A DNA stretch of 64,000 bases from Proteromonas lacertae (GCA_002245135.1 NGBS01000307.1:1-64000), one strand, 5' to 3'. Positions 37,648-51,268 are shown, numbered from the stretch's first letter. Translations and numbers: made by a program. Notes: a model not told the origin generated them from the letters alone.

Positions 37648-40600
37648 TATTTATTATATTATGTAGGAAGAGATAGAATTATTATGTGGAAATATAATAG
37701 ATAGAACAAATGAATTAAAACAAGAAGGTTCAATGGTTCAAGCCAAACATCAAGCTTTTACAGAATTTCTTTCAGAATTAGGTGAAATGGGATTATCTTA
37801 CTTAACCAACGATATTCCTCCAGAGCAAAAGGAATTATATCATTCCTTTTTATTAGATTCACCAAGTTTAGATGGAATAACAGATTTATTGAAGAATAAA
37901 CTCTTTACATTACCTCAAAATTCAATATATGATTTTATATTAAAACAAAGTAAAAAAGAAAATCAATATTATTATAAGAATATAATGCAAATTCAAAGAT
38001 TGAGAGTGCAATTAGTAGATAAAATCACAACTGATTTAACTCAAACAGAAATAACCAAAACAGTTGGTTATTTAGAGTATTTATTGACTATGCAAATGCA
38101 GCAAAGACAAGTCATTACAACAGTATCAAAATATATTGAAGAGTTGATGAAGTCTGTAATACAAATTGATAACTTTAATTCACAAGATGGAAAGAATGAC
38201 TATTATGATGGTAATTGTTTTAAAGAGCATAGAAGGCTAATGATTGTGTTGCAAGAACAAATAAATGAAGGTATAAACCTACTGAAGACTATTCCAGAGT
38301 GTGAAGAAACAAAGAATATGAATGATATATTGTTACAATATGTAGTGATTATCAAGCAAATCTTATATTCCTATCCAACTGAACCTTATCCAATGTTTGT
38401 CAATAATCAGCTCTTTTGTAATATATCAAATACAATTGAAGAAATTAAAAAGATGAAATGTCAAATAACTTCACTGCAAATATCAACTTATTTAGAAAAT
38501 TATAACTTATCTGTTATTAAAACTATTGATTCATTAATAAATAATCATATATCTATGTTAAATACATCAATACAACCAGCAGAAGAATATACTCCTGAAA
38601 GATTCAATCAATTATATGAGAGAATCATCACATTATCAATGCTTGTCTTCCAAAAGTATGAAAATGATAAAGAAGATGTAGAGTCAAATGATTCATTGAA
38701 ATATATTGATATTCATAAAAAGTGTATTGATTTGTTAAAATCTTTCTCAATACTTGATATTATTGACAGTGTAAAGAAATTGATAAAAATATATCCATTC
38801 ATTTGTAAATCAAATACAGAAGAATATCAAAAGTCTATTCCAACATTGTTATATCCAATATATTCAATCATCTATTTCTTATCAAAGTTATTACAAGATT
38901 ATATATCATTTTCAAAAGTATATTTCTATTTTATTTTACATTGTATTCTAGACAACTTCAAAATTCCATTATATATTGTTAAGAATTGTAAGAGAAATCT
39001 TTGAAAAAGGATTTTGTAAGCCACAAAAAGAAGAAGAAGAGAATGATGAAGACCAAGAAGGTAAAACACAAGAAGGTGTTGAAGGAACAGGTTTAGGACA
39101 AGGAAAAGGAAGTAAAGATATATCCGACCAATTAGAATATGAAGAACAAATAGAAGGTTTGAAAGGTGAAGAAGAAGGTAGTGATAATGAAAATAAACCA
39201 GTATGATTATCATAAGTGTTTATATTTTTAAATAGGAAGATCAAGATAAAGGATTAGAAATGGAATCAGATTTTAATGGTGAAATAACTGACTTACCAAA
39301 TAAATCAGATGAAGAAGAGAACAGTGAAGATGAAAGTGATAAATCAGATATAGAAAAAGATATGGGTGATATTGGTGATGATGAGAATATATTGGATGAA
39401 AAAATGTGGGGAGAAGATGATGAAGATAATGATATAACAGAAAATGAAAAGAAAGAGCAAGGCGAAGTTGAAGGTGAAACATTAGAAGATGAGATGGATA
39501 CTAAAGAAGAAGATGATAAGAAAAAGAGTATATATAATATTTATTTTATGTAATTTTTTAATAGAAGATAAAGATGAAGATAAAAAAGAATCAGATAAAA
39601 AGAATGATGATGGTGATGATGAAGGAAGTGAAGAGGAAAAAAGTAAAGATGAGATTAATGATTTAAATGAACAAGAATACGAAGATAAAACTTTTGGTAC
39701 ACAATTGGATAATAAGAATGAAGATGAGGAAGAAGAAAAGAAAGAAGATGAACCTGAACTGGATGATGAATTGAATTTAGATGGTGGAAATGATGAAAGT
39801 GGAAGTGAAGAAGAGCAAGATGATGAAAATGATCCAACTGAATTACCTGAAGATCCAGGTTATAATCCCGAAGATGAAAAGAAAGAGGATAATAGTATGG
39901 AAGAAGAAAATCAACCAGAAGATGATGAAATACAAGGAGATAATGCTGAAGATAATAATGAGAATCAAGAAGGTGAAAATGAAGGAGAAGGAACAGCTGT
40001 TGAAGCAGAAGAAAAGGAAGATGAGAATAACAGTAATGAAAAAGAAGACGAAGAACATGTAAATCCAAATCCAATTGATAGTAAAGATTATAAGGATGGA
40101 ATACAAGATGAATCAAAGAATAATGGAGTTGGAGGTGAAAAGGACGAAGAAAAAAAGGAGGAAATAGAAGAGGAAGATGAAAATGCTGAAGAAGAGAATC
40201 AACCAATTCAACAGAATGCTCAAACAAAGAATGATTTAAAAGAAGATGAAAAAGAACAGTTTAAACAATCTACAGATGCAAATGACAATCAAAATGAACA
40301 ACAAAATGGTGAAGATAATGAAGAGGATGTAAAGCCAGCAAATCCAATAACTAACCAAGAAGATGTAATAAAAGAATGGAAAAAGAGGATTAATAAAGTC
40401 AAAGAATCAAAAGAGTTGATTTCAGATGAAAAACAACAACAAGATATTCCACCTCCAGAAATAAATGATAATAATGCAATGGAAGAAAAAGAAAGTGAAG
40501 TTGAAGTAATGGCTCCAAGTGAAACAACTGATGGAATAATGCCTCCTTTATTACCAGAAGATGAAAAAGAAGATGATGAAGAAAATAATAATGAAGAAGA

Positions 40601-41731
40601 GAATAATAATAAAGACAATAAGAAGAAGATAAAACCAAAATCATTGAATCTGATATTCCATCAAATATAACAGATAATAATGAAACATCAGAAAATAATG
40701 AGAATAAAATGGAAATTGAAGATGATAAAAATAACCAACCAACTGTATTTACAGATATATTGGATTTATCAGAACATTATAAGATGAATGAACCATTACC
40801 AGATGATTTATTGGATAAGTTAAGAGAAGAAATGGAGAATCGTATAAAAGATAGTTCAATAGATAATAAAACAAAAAGTCTCTATATATGGAGTACATAC
40901 GAGTTGATAACAAGAGATTTGTCATTAAGATTATGTGAACAATTAAGATTGATATTAGAACCACTATTACAGTCAAAATTAGAAGGAGATTATAGAACTG
41001 GAAAAAGAATAAACATGAGAAAAATCATTCCATTCATAGCTAGTCAATATAAAAAAGACAAAATTTGGTTAAGAAGAACAAAACCAAGTAAAAGAAACTA
41101 TGAAGTGATGATAGTTATTGATGATTCCAAATCAATGTCTGAAACAAAAGCAGGTCAATTGGCTTGTGAAGCAACAACATTAATAGCAAAAGCATTAAGT
41201 CAACTGGAAGTAGGTGAAATTAGTATATGCAGTTTTGGAGAAGATGTGAAGATATTACATCCATTTGATCAACCATTTACTTCTGAATCTGGTGAGTATT
41301 GCATGTCACAATTTACATTCAATCAACTAAAGACCAACTATGTATTATGTTTGAAATCTATCATATCAATTCTAAATGCATCAAGAATGTCAAACATTTC
41401 TTCAAATAATAGTTCAAGTCAAGTTCAGTTAGTGTTTATGATAAGTGATGGAAGAATTGATGCAACAAGTAGAGAAAAGATAAAAGAATTATGTATAGAA
41501 GCGCATGAAAATCATCAATTATTAGTGATGTTAATAGTTGATAATGGAAAAGAATCTATCCTAAATACAGAGAAGATAAATTTCATTGGATCAAAAGTGG
41601 TGAAAAGTAAATATATTGAACAATACCCATTCCCATATTACATAATATTAAGAGATTTGGAAAGTCTTCCAGAGATATTGGGAGATGCTTTGAAACAGTG
41701 GTTTGAATTGATTCAACAAACTGAAATGTAA
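24678..41731 (+). CDS. MDN1: Midasin, giant AAA+ ATPase of 60S ribosome biogenesis (about 5,480 aa)
   Basis: Pulls assembly factors (Ytm1, Rsa4) off pre-60S particles in the nucleus. Twelve exons: 24678-26519, 26560-26733, 26765-27274, 27312-30267, 30299-30406, 30439-30642, 30884-33628, 33670-37615, 37667-38917, 38952-39200, 39236-39527, 39565-41731. Six AAA modules are marked by their P-loops: GSNGCGKT, GETGCGKT, GPTSSGKT, GDTGCGKT, GSPGVGKT and GQSSTGKT. A long helical stem follows (about 32.2-38.9 kb), then a D/E-rich tail region (39.0-40.7 kb) and a C-terminal MIDAS domain (VIDDSKSMSET; DxSxS) that grips UBL-domain partners. Phases close only with frame changes of +1 near 28,500-28,558, +1 at or upstream of 32,978, and -1 or +2 near 40,640-40,670. 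Ten introns are 31-51 nt; one is 241 nt. Length is normal for midasin. Confidence 0.95.
30643..30883 (+). ncRNA. Possible H/ACA-type snoRNA inside an oversized midasin intron
   Basis: This intron (GTATAT…TTTAATAG) is 241 nt, about six times the local norm, and splices in phase (…VQDII / VDKQYGIQGGPWEF…). It contains two small hairpins: 30704-30709 pairs with 30727-30732 (ATGAAT/ATTCAT), and 30782-30788 pairs with 30804-30810 (AAGATTT/AAATCTT). An ANANNA-like H box, AGATAA, lies between them at 30738-30743. An ACA lies at 30813-30815, three bases after the second stem. Midasin is a ribosome-biogenesis gene, a typical snoRNA host class. The stems are short and AT-rich, so this is a suggestion only. 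Confidence 0.2.
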
Positions 41732-41857
41732 TTTGTTAATCTTTTTTTGTTTTGATCGTTATATGTTTTAACTTCTGTATTAAATCACCCAAAAATACAC
41801 AAATATATATCAATCAATTTAAAAAAATAAGAAAGATTCTTTCATCATTTATATACT

Positions 41858-44800
41858 TTATTCTTTACTAACCAATTTCCATACAAGACAACCTCTATCA
41901 TTGCCACCACTAGTTACTACATAACGATCATTCTTGGTAAAGCAACAACAAGCTACATGGCTTGAATGACCAACTCCTTCACTATATTTATGTTCTTTTG
42001 TTAATACTGGATATCTATACAATCTAACTTTACCAAAATCATCACCAGCCACTAATAAATCACCATTATGACTTCTATCAACTGCATTAATATCAGTTCC
42101 ATCGCTTGTATTAGCCCAAATACCTTGTACTCCCCATCCTAACACACAATTCTCTGTATTCCATTTCACATCTTTCAATAGACTTGGTTTATTCATATGT
42201 TTACCTGTTTCAACTTCATAGAATAATAATTCATAATCTCCATAACTTACTTTAATATATTTATTATCATCACTGAAATCAATATGAGTAATATAACTAT
42301 GACCAGCTTTACATTGACTGATTGGTTTAGAATATGATTTTGTTGTATCATAAATATATACTTTAGTATCATGACTTCCTAAAGCTAAGTATTTACCATT
42401 CTTACTATATTTAATATCGCTAATACCACTCTTACTCATATCTAATTTCTGAGCTAATAATTTCATAGTTGGGAAATCATACACCATAAATCCACCAATA
42501 TTCTCATTATCTTTCTTATTTTTACTACTTCTCTTACCTCCTAATCTTCCACCTAAACCAACACATAATCTCTTACCATCACTTCTCATACTTACACATC
42601 TTGATAATCTTGGCAATTTAATTGTACTAACACATTGACGTTTTGGAATAGACCAAACTCTTAATGTTCTATCATCACCAACAGTACAAATAGAACCAAA
42701 ATCAGTTGGATTAGCACAAACACCCCACAGTTCATCTTCAAAATGACCAGTTTGTAATTTTCTACCATTCTTTATTTCATTAGAAGAACTATCAAAAATA
42801 AATTCTATAATATCACTACTACTTGTTCCTATCAACATTTTTTCTTCATTTGAATTGAAGCAGATACTCATTATACTGTATTCTAAACATTGATCAGCAT
42901 ATACTTCGCTTAATTGAATTGAATTAACCAAATTCATATTTTCATCCCAAATACCAATTACACCATCTTTACCACCACTTAATAAATAATTTTCACTTCT
43001 ATATAAACTATACACACTTCCCTTATGTAATTCTTTACTTTCTTTGCATTCACTACCTTTATAAATATATAATTTTCCTTTACTTGTACCACATACCATT
43101 GTATTTTCATTCAAAGCAATACCACATACTAATGTATCTTGTGCTTCATTCTTGAATAAAGTTCTTTTACTAGTAATAGAACCAGCATTCCATAAATTAC
43201 CATGTTTCACACCACCAGTCATAAATGTACCATCATTCAACCAACTAACAAATAATGTATTATTCTTATCACCTTTATTGCTTCCCATTAATTTCCATTT
43301 TCCCCAACTACCATTAATAGCACCATATAATGCGACAGAATGATTTTGATCACTACCAACTGATGCTAATAAGTTACTATTTGGTGAAAATGCTAATGCA
43401 CTAATACCTTTAGTATGGAATCCTTTTAATGTTGTTATTTTTTCACCATTAGTTGAATCCCAAATAACAATAATTGGTTTTGGACCAACTTCACCTGTTG
43501 CTACATATCTTAATGATGGATCAATACATAAACAGGTTATATCATCTTGATGATCAGTATTGAATATTTGTTTCTTTGTAAGTGGTTGAATTATACCAAC
43601 AGCAGCTACATGATATACAATATTATTAGTAGCAGTGTATCTTAAATTATTTCTACTATTCTGAGCTTGATAACCAAATACTGTGTGTAACTCTAATGAT
43701 TTTTGTGGTAATTGTGTACTGATTGGAGGTAATTGTGAGGGTGGGAATATTGCACCTAACCATGGTTTAACTGCCATAAATTCATCACCTCCACCAGCCA
43801 TTTCAAATTCAAATGGATTCTCTTCTTTACTTGCCTTTTTACCTTTTGATGTTGAAGAAGATTGGATTACTTCTTCTTCTTCTTCTTCTTCACCTTCTTC
43901 TTCAACTAATGCTCCACTATTTTCTTCATTATAATTCAACTTCCATTCAATAATTGAACGATCATTACCACCTGTACTGTATATATAATCATCATGTTTA
44001 CTATTACCAAATCTAATACAAGTTACATGACTAGAATGACCACTTCCTTCAACATAGCTACTGTTCTTTTCAACACATGGATAATTGAAGAATTTGACTA
44101 ATCCAAAATCATCGGATGTTGCTAATATTTTGTTCTTTTTATTCAAATCAACTGCATTAACATCAGTTCCATCACTACATTCAGGCCAAATTCCTTGTAC
44201 TCCCCATCCTAATACACATGTTTGAGTTAACCAATTAACATTCTTCAAACTCTTTGATTTGGTAATTTGTTTACCTGTTTTAGTATCCCAGAAAAGTAAT
44301 TCATAAGCACCACAATTTGATTGTAAATATTTATTATCAGCAGAGAAATCAAAGTGAGTGATGTAACTGGAATGACCTTTCAATACTTTCTTTAACGATA
44401 ATTTCTTAGATGAAATTGAATACAAATAAATCTTATCATCATGAGAACCAACAGCACATTCATCACTTCTTCCATTGAATTTCACTTCAGAGATCCAATC
44501 TTTAGCATCTTCCTTATGATCTAATAACGTTAAACCACTGATTACTTCTACTATATAATGATATACCACCATCTTTATTATTCTTACCTCTTCCAACTCT
44601 TCCACCTAAACCAACTAATATCATTTCAGCTTTTGTATCATAGGCAATTGCTCTTCCCATTGTTGGAATAGAAGTACAATTCTTTATTTCATGTTTTTCT
44701 ACATCCCATAATCTTATGGTTGAATCATCACCAACTGTAGCAATTTCATTCTTATCTATTGGATTGATAGCTAAACCCCATAATTCATCTTTACAATGTC

Positions 44801-47800
44801 CACTTACTAATAATTCCAATTTATCATTGTCAATAGTAAATTCATAGATATTACTAGCTCTTGTACCAATTAATAACTTGTTATTTTCTTTACTAATACA
44901 AATACTTCTAACTTCACTAGTTGGATTGATTGTTGATAAGATTGGATTATCATTTGTCTTGATTTTCTCAGAAAGATCAACTTGATTAGTTATTTCAAAT
45001 GTATCTGGTTTATACATTGTTATTAATCCAGCTTTATTACCACAAATTACTGCATTATCATTAGAATACATAGCCATTATTGCACCTTTACCAACATCAA
45101 TAATTTGACTCAATTGTCTCTTATCATTGAATAAATATAACTTTCCATCTAAAGTACCAACAACAAATGTATTTGAAGCTTTAGCATAACATACAGTAGG
45201 GAATGTTTGTGTTTTACCTTTTACTTTACCAGCAGTTAATAAACCTTTTCTACCAGACATATTCTTACCTTGGAATTCCCAGAATCTTACATGTTTTTCA
45301 CCACATTGACATAATATACCATTATCACTCCAACACATATCTAATACACTGGCAACTTCACCTTTACTACTGCATTTAACTACGCCTTTATTCCAATCAT
45401 AGATAGCTACAGTATGATTATTATCATTACCAATACTTGCTAATAAATTGCCAGTTGTATTGAATGACAATAAGACTATTGATCTTTTGTGGAAATTGGT
45501 TAATTCTTTAATTGTTTCACCTGTTGTTGAATTCCATACAACAATCTTTGGATTGGCACCAAGTTGACCTGTTGCTATAATCTCTAAATTAGGATGAATA
45601 GCTAATGATGTAATATCATCATTATGGCTTTGATTATAAGATTGTTGTAACTTCTTAGGGTTGAATATAATACCTAATGATGCGATATTATATACCAAAT
45701 TACCTTCAGCATTATATCTTAAGTTGTTTCTACATGTTTGAGATTGGTAACCATACACCCAGTTAATATTAACATCAAGATTAGGAGAATTAGAATTAAT
45801 TGGATCATGTTTATCTGGTTCAGCAATAGCACCAAGCCAAGGTTTAACTGCCATAAATTCATCACCACCTTCTAATTGGAAGTTTTCTAAGTTTGGATCT
45901 TTATAAATATTATCATTCTTATTAACTGGTGCTTCTGATAATTCAACTTTACTTTGTTCAGTAAATTCTAAATCATCACTATCATATTTCCATTGGAATA
46001 ATGACTTATCATTACCACCTGTACTATATAAATATCCATTATTATAACCAAATCTAACACAAGTTACATGACTAGAATGTCCAATATATGAATTATTACC
46101 ACTATTCTTCTCAACACATGGATATCTAAACAACTTTACTAATCCAAAATCATCGGAAGTAGCTAATACATCACGTTTTGGTGATAAATCAACTGCATTA
46201 ACATCAGTTCCATCACTGCATTCAGGCCAAATTCCTTGTACTCCCCATCCTAATACACATGTTTGAGTTGACCAATTAACATCACGTAAACTTTTAGCTT
46301 TTGTGATTTGTTTACCAGTTTGAACATCCCAGAAGAGTAATTCATAAGCACCACAATTTGATTGTAAATATTTACCATCAGCAGAGAAATCAAAGTGAGT
46401 GATATAACTGGAATGACCTCTACATCTTGATATATATTGTAAACCAGGCCATTTATATAAATAAATGAAATTATCATGTGAACCAACAGCTACAACATTA
46501 CCAAGTGGTGACATTTTAATTTCACTTATCCATTTCTTTGAATCTTGACATTTCTTAATAATAGTCATATTTCTCTTATCATCTAATTTAATAGCTAATA
46601 TTGTACCTTCAAATTTATCTTTCTTTCTTAAAGAAGATGATGATTGGTCTAATGACCCACCTAATCCACAGATAATATATTGTCCATCTAAACTATAAGC
46701 ACATACTCTAGTCATTGATGGTAATGAGATTGCACTAATTTGCTGATGGTTAATAATATCCCATATTCTAAGTGTTCTATCATCACCAGCTGTAGCGATT
46801 TCTTCAGCATTATTTGGATTAGTTGCTAAACCCCATAATTCATCTCGATAATGACCTGTTACTATTGCACCACCAATAATTTGATCTCTAACCAAATCAA
46901 TTTCATAGATTTCAGAGAGATTTGATTCCAACTAATATCTTTGACATATCATTTGATACACATAAACTCTTAATTTGAGATTTATTCGTTTCTTTCTTTG
47001 ATGGATGATGATGATGAAGTAATATTAGCAGATGATGTAATACTGGAAGTAGTAGCAATTGAATTAATAATCTTTGATTTTGACATATCAGTTTTCCAGA
47101 ATATAATACATCCATCTTTACCACCACTAACATAACCAGATTCATCAACTAATGGTTTGATAGTATAAACACCACCTTTATGACAATTATTATAACTTTT
47201 AATTACTTTATTATTCTCCCATAAGTATATATTACCTAGTAAAGTACCTGTTAAGAATCTATTATCTGTTGTGTTGTTAGTTGGACTAATGCATAATACA
47301 GTATCGATTGGATATTTACCAAATAATCCTTTCTTTCCTGCTAATGATTTACCAGTGAAATTCCACACTTTAACTTCTTTAGCACCACAAGAAACTACAG
47401 TTTTATCTGAGATGAATTGACAATCTAATATTTTGATTTTACCACTTTCTACAGCACATACTCTCTTATTATTCTGCCAGTTATAAATTACAATCATGTG
47501 ATTATCATCTTGTCCTACTGTTAGTAAATACTGACCATCCAATGAAAATGCAACACATGTAACTGCTCTTTTATGGAAATTTCCTAATTCAGCAACAGCT
47601 TCATTCGGATTATCAATACTCCATATAACTACCTTTGGATGTGCTCCTAATTGACCTGTAGCTACATATTGTTGGCTTGGATCAACAGCTAAACAGATTA
47701 TATCATCATCGTGAGATAGATTGTAAGATTGTTTTTGATTATCTCTATCATATAATATACCAACTCCTGCAGAATGATAAATCATTCTTTTTCCATCATT

Positions 47801-48667
47801 TGCGTAGAATAAATTGTTTCTACAATCATAACCTCTATAACCATAAATCCAATCTAAATTCAAAGAAGCATCTGGAGGTGAACTAGATACTGGATTGTGT
47901 TTAGTTGGTTCAAATATTGCACCTTTCCATGGTTTAACTGCCATAAACTCATCACCGCCACCTGCATTGTTTAATGGAATATCATTTGTCTCTTTTTTGC
48001 CTTGATAATTGTTTACTTCGTAACTATAGCTGTTCATATTATCTTCATTGTATTTGGCTATAGCTTTGATGAATTTATTGAGCCATTTATTCTCATCCTG
48101 AACAAATGCTACAAATCTTTCGTGACTGAGTTTTTCATTACCACACATTCTTTCCCATACTCCAGTGAATAAGTTGAATATATCCTCTTCATCCATCATA
48201 TCATCTATTCCATATAATTTCTTTAATGCACAAATAATTGATTTCATTGATAATATAAACTCTTCTTTGCATAATGATCGTTCATCTTCATCAGCAGTAT
48301 AACAGAAATGAAATGCATCAAAGAGATCTTCAATTTTCACAATTTGAGTAGTACATGAGTATAAAATGAGTGTGAATAATATTTCAAATCCATCACACAC
48401 ATCACCACCATCATTAATGAAAACAGGGATTAAGTCTTCTAATTGAGCTATTTCTTCAGCAGAACAGTTATTTGAGAACCAATGTACTATCTGGTCGTGA
48501 TTGACAACAGCACTTTTATGAGTTTCAATGAATACTTGGAACAATACAGCAATTTTTGATTGTGGTATATTAGTAAATGGGTAAATTGCTGAATTTATTG
48601 CAAATTCGGTACCTTCATTGCTAGCATTATTTTCTAATTCGATTATCTTATTTATAAAATCATCCAT
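41858..48667 (-). CDS. Giant EML-family WD40 protein with three tandem EML units
   Basis: Microtubule-associated EML/EMAP-like protein, intronless, about 2,268 aa if three +1 frame changes are accepted (stops at 46982-46984, 46912-46914, 44514-44516). The N-terminal 215 residues resemble two or more EF-hand-type helix pairs (FINDGGDVCDGFEILFTL, DEDERSLCKEEFILSM). Three repeats follow, each opened by the HELP-like motif EFMAVKPWxGAI (near 47.94, 45.85 and 43.78 kb) and YGYxxxxCRNNL, then TAPE-type double beta-propellers rich in SHDDxIYLY, GVQGIWPECSDGTD and GNDRSIIEW. The architecture matches multi-unit EML5/EML6 proteins and protist homologues. Start M at 48667 (MDDFINKII) is preferred over an upstream ATG at 48745. 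Without the frame changes the locus would be split into pieces cut inside propellers. Confidence 0.9.
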
Positions 48668-48792
48668 CAGCTCTGAATAATGAAAAACCGAAAAGATCCA
48701 GTTCAAAAATACAGTGTATAGAGTGTATTTGTTTGTATTATTCATTATGGTTTAAACAAAGGCTAATACATAAATATATACATATATGTTAT

Positions 48793-50184
48793 TTACTTCC
48801 TACGATTTTCTACTAATCTTCTCATTTTTCTCATATAATTCTCTCGAAAAAGATCAATCACATTATCAACTTCTTCTATTTTTCTCTTTTCAACCTCACC
48901 ATCTAAATTCATTATACATGTATATTGTTTTTTCAACTTTTTCTTCTCAACTATTATATCTATCACTTTATTCTCAACAAGTTGAAATTGACTTTCTTTT
49001 ACTTCACTTTCTTTTTCTATTTTATTATTATTATTTTTATTATTGATATTTATTTTTTTATATTTATTTTTACTAATATTCTTTCCTTCATTCCTTTTAT
49101 TTCTTTCAATATCTGGACCTCTTGGCAATATATCATCAATATTAAAACTTCTTTCATTATTATCTTCATTTATGCCACTTTTTTTCTTACTGATATTCTT
49201 GTTTCTTTCATCATTATTATTATCATCTTCTTCATCTAACATTGATAATACTGTATAAGATGCTGATGGTGTTATATTTGTACTGTTATTCTTTTTATTT
49301 TTACTAATCCATATAGATGAATGTGTTGATATTATGGATGATGGTAATGTATGAATTGATGATATTTCACTTGATATTGTTTCATTAATTACTTCAATTG
49401 GTAAAGATAGTGATTTTGCTTCAACTATTGTTGTTGTTGTTTTCTTTTTTCTAACTGGTGATATTTGAGTTAATGGTTCATCTTCTTCATCATCTTCTTC
49501 ATCATCTTCTTCATTTTCTTCATTTTCTTCTTTTTCTTCTTTTTCTTCTTTTTCTTCTTCTTCTTCTTCCTCCTCTTTATCATTTTCTTCCTCTTCCATT
49601 TCTTTAGACGATGAAGAAACTGATGGATTTGATAATGATATATTACTAGCAGAAGATTCTTGTGATTCTACAATTATTTCTTCATTTAAATTCTTATAAT
49701 AATTATTATATTTCTTTTCATCTTTTTGGTATAAATTTTCAAGAAGATCAATTACAGTATTAAGTTTCATTACATCTGTTCCTTTATTCTTTAATTTTAC
49801 TTTTTCTCCAGAAAGTTCAATTTCAGGTGTATCAAGTATTAATATGTACTTAGTCTTGTTTGAATCTAAATTATATTCTTTATAATTCTTTGACAAAACA
49901 ACTTGAAACTGGAAATTATTTATGTTAACTACAGGGTAAATATGTTTCTTTTCATCTAAACCTTCCATAGAAGATAAAGATCTGAATGCTTTATTGTTTA
50001 AATGAGTATATACTTTAAGGTATCCATCGCTCAATTCTATTATTTTATCATCAGTATGCACTTCAACTATACAAGCTTTTACTTTTCTTTTCTTCAACGG
50101 ATGCATATTACATGTTATAAAGTTATCTAGGTGGTAATATATCCATTTAATATTATCATCTGCTTCTAATACTTTATTAACCAT
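48793..50184 (-). CDS. Unknown acidic protein, 463 aa
   Basis: I do not recognise it. Single exon, ATG at 50184, stop TAA at 48793. The N-terminal 150 residues look folded (IKWIYYHLDNFITCNMHPL, then KYILILDTPEIELSGEKVKL), with mixed beta and alpha character. The centre is a long Glu/Asp run (about 49,480-49,600). Ser/Thr-rich and Asn/Lys-rich low complexity follows, and the C-terminus is a basic helix (ENYMRKMRRLVENRRK). No signal peptide or membrane helix. The Lys/Glu composition suggests a nuclear protein, but that is inference. It is transcribed in the same direction as the EML gene, 126 bp upstream of that gene's start. Confidence 0.6.
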   Translation of the reverse strand: MVNKVLEADDNIKWIYYHLDNFITCNMHPLKKRKVKACIVEVHTDDKIIELSDGYLKVYTHLNNKAFRSLSSMEGLDEKKHIYPVVNINNFQFQVVLSKNYKEYNLDSNKTKYILILDTPEIELSGEKVKLKNKGTDVMKLNTVIDLLENLYQKDEKKYNNYYKNLNEEIIVESQESSASNISLSNPSVSSSSKEMEEEENDKEEEEEEEEKEEKEEKEENEENEEDDEEDDEEDEPLTQISPVRKKKTTTTIVEAKSLSLPIEVINETISSEISSIHTLPSSIISTHSSIWISKNKKNNSTNITPSASYTVLSMLDEEDDNNNDERNKNISKKKSGINEDNNERSFNIDDILPRGPDIERNKRNEGKNISKNKYKKININNKNNNNKIEKESEVKESQFQLVENKVIDIIVEKKKLKKQYTCIMNLDGEVEKRKIEEVDNVIDLFRENYMRKMRRLVENRRK

Positions 50185-50272
50185 CTTTGTTACTTCAAAA
50201 ATTCAAAAAATCTATTCCTTTAGACAAGATCTGCTAACTTCCTTTTTTTGATAATTTCAAAATCATTTTTCA

Positions 50273-51268
50273 ATGTATTATTGGTTTACAACATGGTTTT
50301 TATTGAACATAATCGTGACAGTTCTTAACAAAATATTGTTTGATCATTTTGAATTTTCATACCTATCGACTGTCAGAAGTATTTTAATTTCCTTTATATT
50401 ATAGTATCATATGATTACAACTGCTCTACTATCGTATTTAGTTATTCGTGATTCTGGTACTTTAAAGTTCGATAAAGACTTCACTATAAAAATGGTTATA
50501 TTAAGCAGTCTATTTTCATTAAATGTTATTCTTGGAAATGCATCAATGAGTTATTGTAGTTTAGCATTTGCTCAAGTATTAATTTTAATTTAACCTTTAC
50601 TAGTTAGTGAGATGTACAAAACCTATTATTACAGCAATACTTTCCTACTTAATATTGAAAAAAAATGAAAGTTTAGAAGTATGGATTTCGTTAATACCAG
50701 TTGTGTTTGGAGCAGTGTTTGTTACTGCTGGTGAATTGAAATTGACATTTTTAGGATTTGTATTGACAGTTAGTGGAAATATATTTAGTGGTTTAAAAGG
50801 AGTTATGGTGAAGAAATATTTATCAGGTGATAAATCAGTTCCACCAATGAATTTAGTGTTTTATGTATAATTACAATCAAAAAATATATACTATTATTTA
50901 AATAGACTAGTTTTTATGGTTCAATATTGTCTCTTATTGGACAAGCTTTATTCGATAAAGATTTCCCAAGATCTTTTGTTCCTAATAGTAATAAAGCTGC
51001 TATTGTTATTCTATTTCAATCAATATGTGCATTTTTTCTAAATTACTCTAATTTTGAAGCAAATAAAGAAACAAATCCTATTTTGTTGAATATTGGAGGA
51101 AATGTTAAGCAAGTTTTGATGGTTTTGTTTAGTGTGTATTATTTCCAAAGTCCAATGACATATACAGGCATTCTTGGAACTATAATTACGATAATTGGTG
51201 CTATTTGGTATGGATATGTAAAAGATCCAGCTAATTATAGCGTTTTATCCCCTTTCACTCCTCGATAG
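50273..51268 (+). CDS. SLC35/TPT-family nucleotide-sugar or triose-phosphate transporter
   Basis: Ten-helix membrane transporter of the Golgi/ER or a plastid-derived family. Four exons (50273-50371, 50405-50575, 50604-50864, 50906-51268), introns 33, 28 and 41 nt, 297 aa. Motifs typical of the TPT domain are LNKILFDHFEFSYLSTYHM, NASMSYCSLAFAQ, SFAQ-like LVRCTKPIITAILSYL and the C-terminal GGNVKQVLMVLFSVYYF followed by GTIITIIGAIWYGY. The length is normal. The first intron has a non-GTAT donor (GTCAGA), chosen because it alone keeps phase and restores the conserved TYHM segment. Substrate cannot be told; SLC35E-type is the nearest match. A plastid phosphate translocator is less likely because no transit peptide is seen. 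Confidence 0.85.

Noticed and set aside
39000-40680. Separate acidic protein gene
   Set aside because: It is the D/E-rich tail region of midasin, joined in phase by short introns to the stem and the MIDAS domain.
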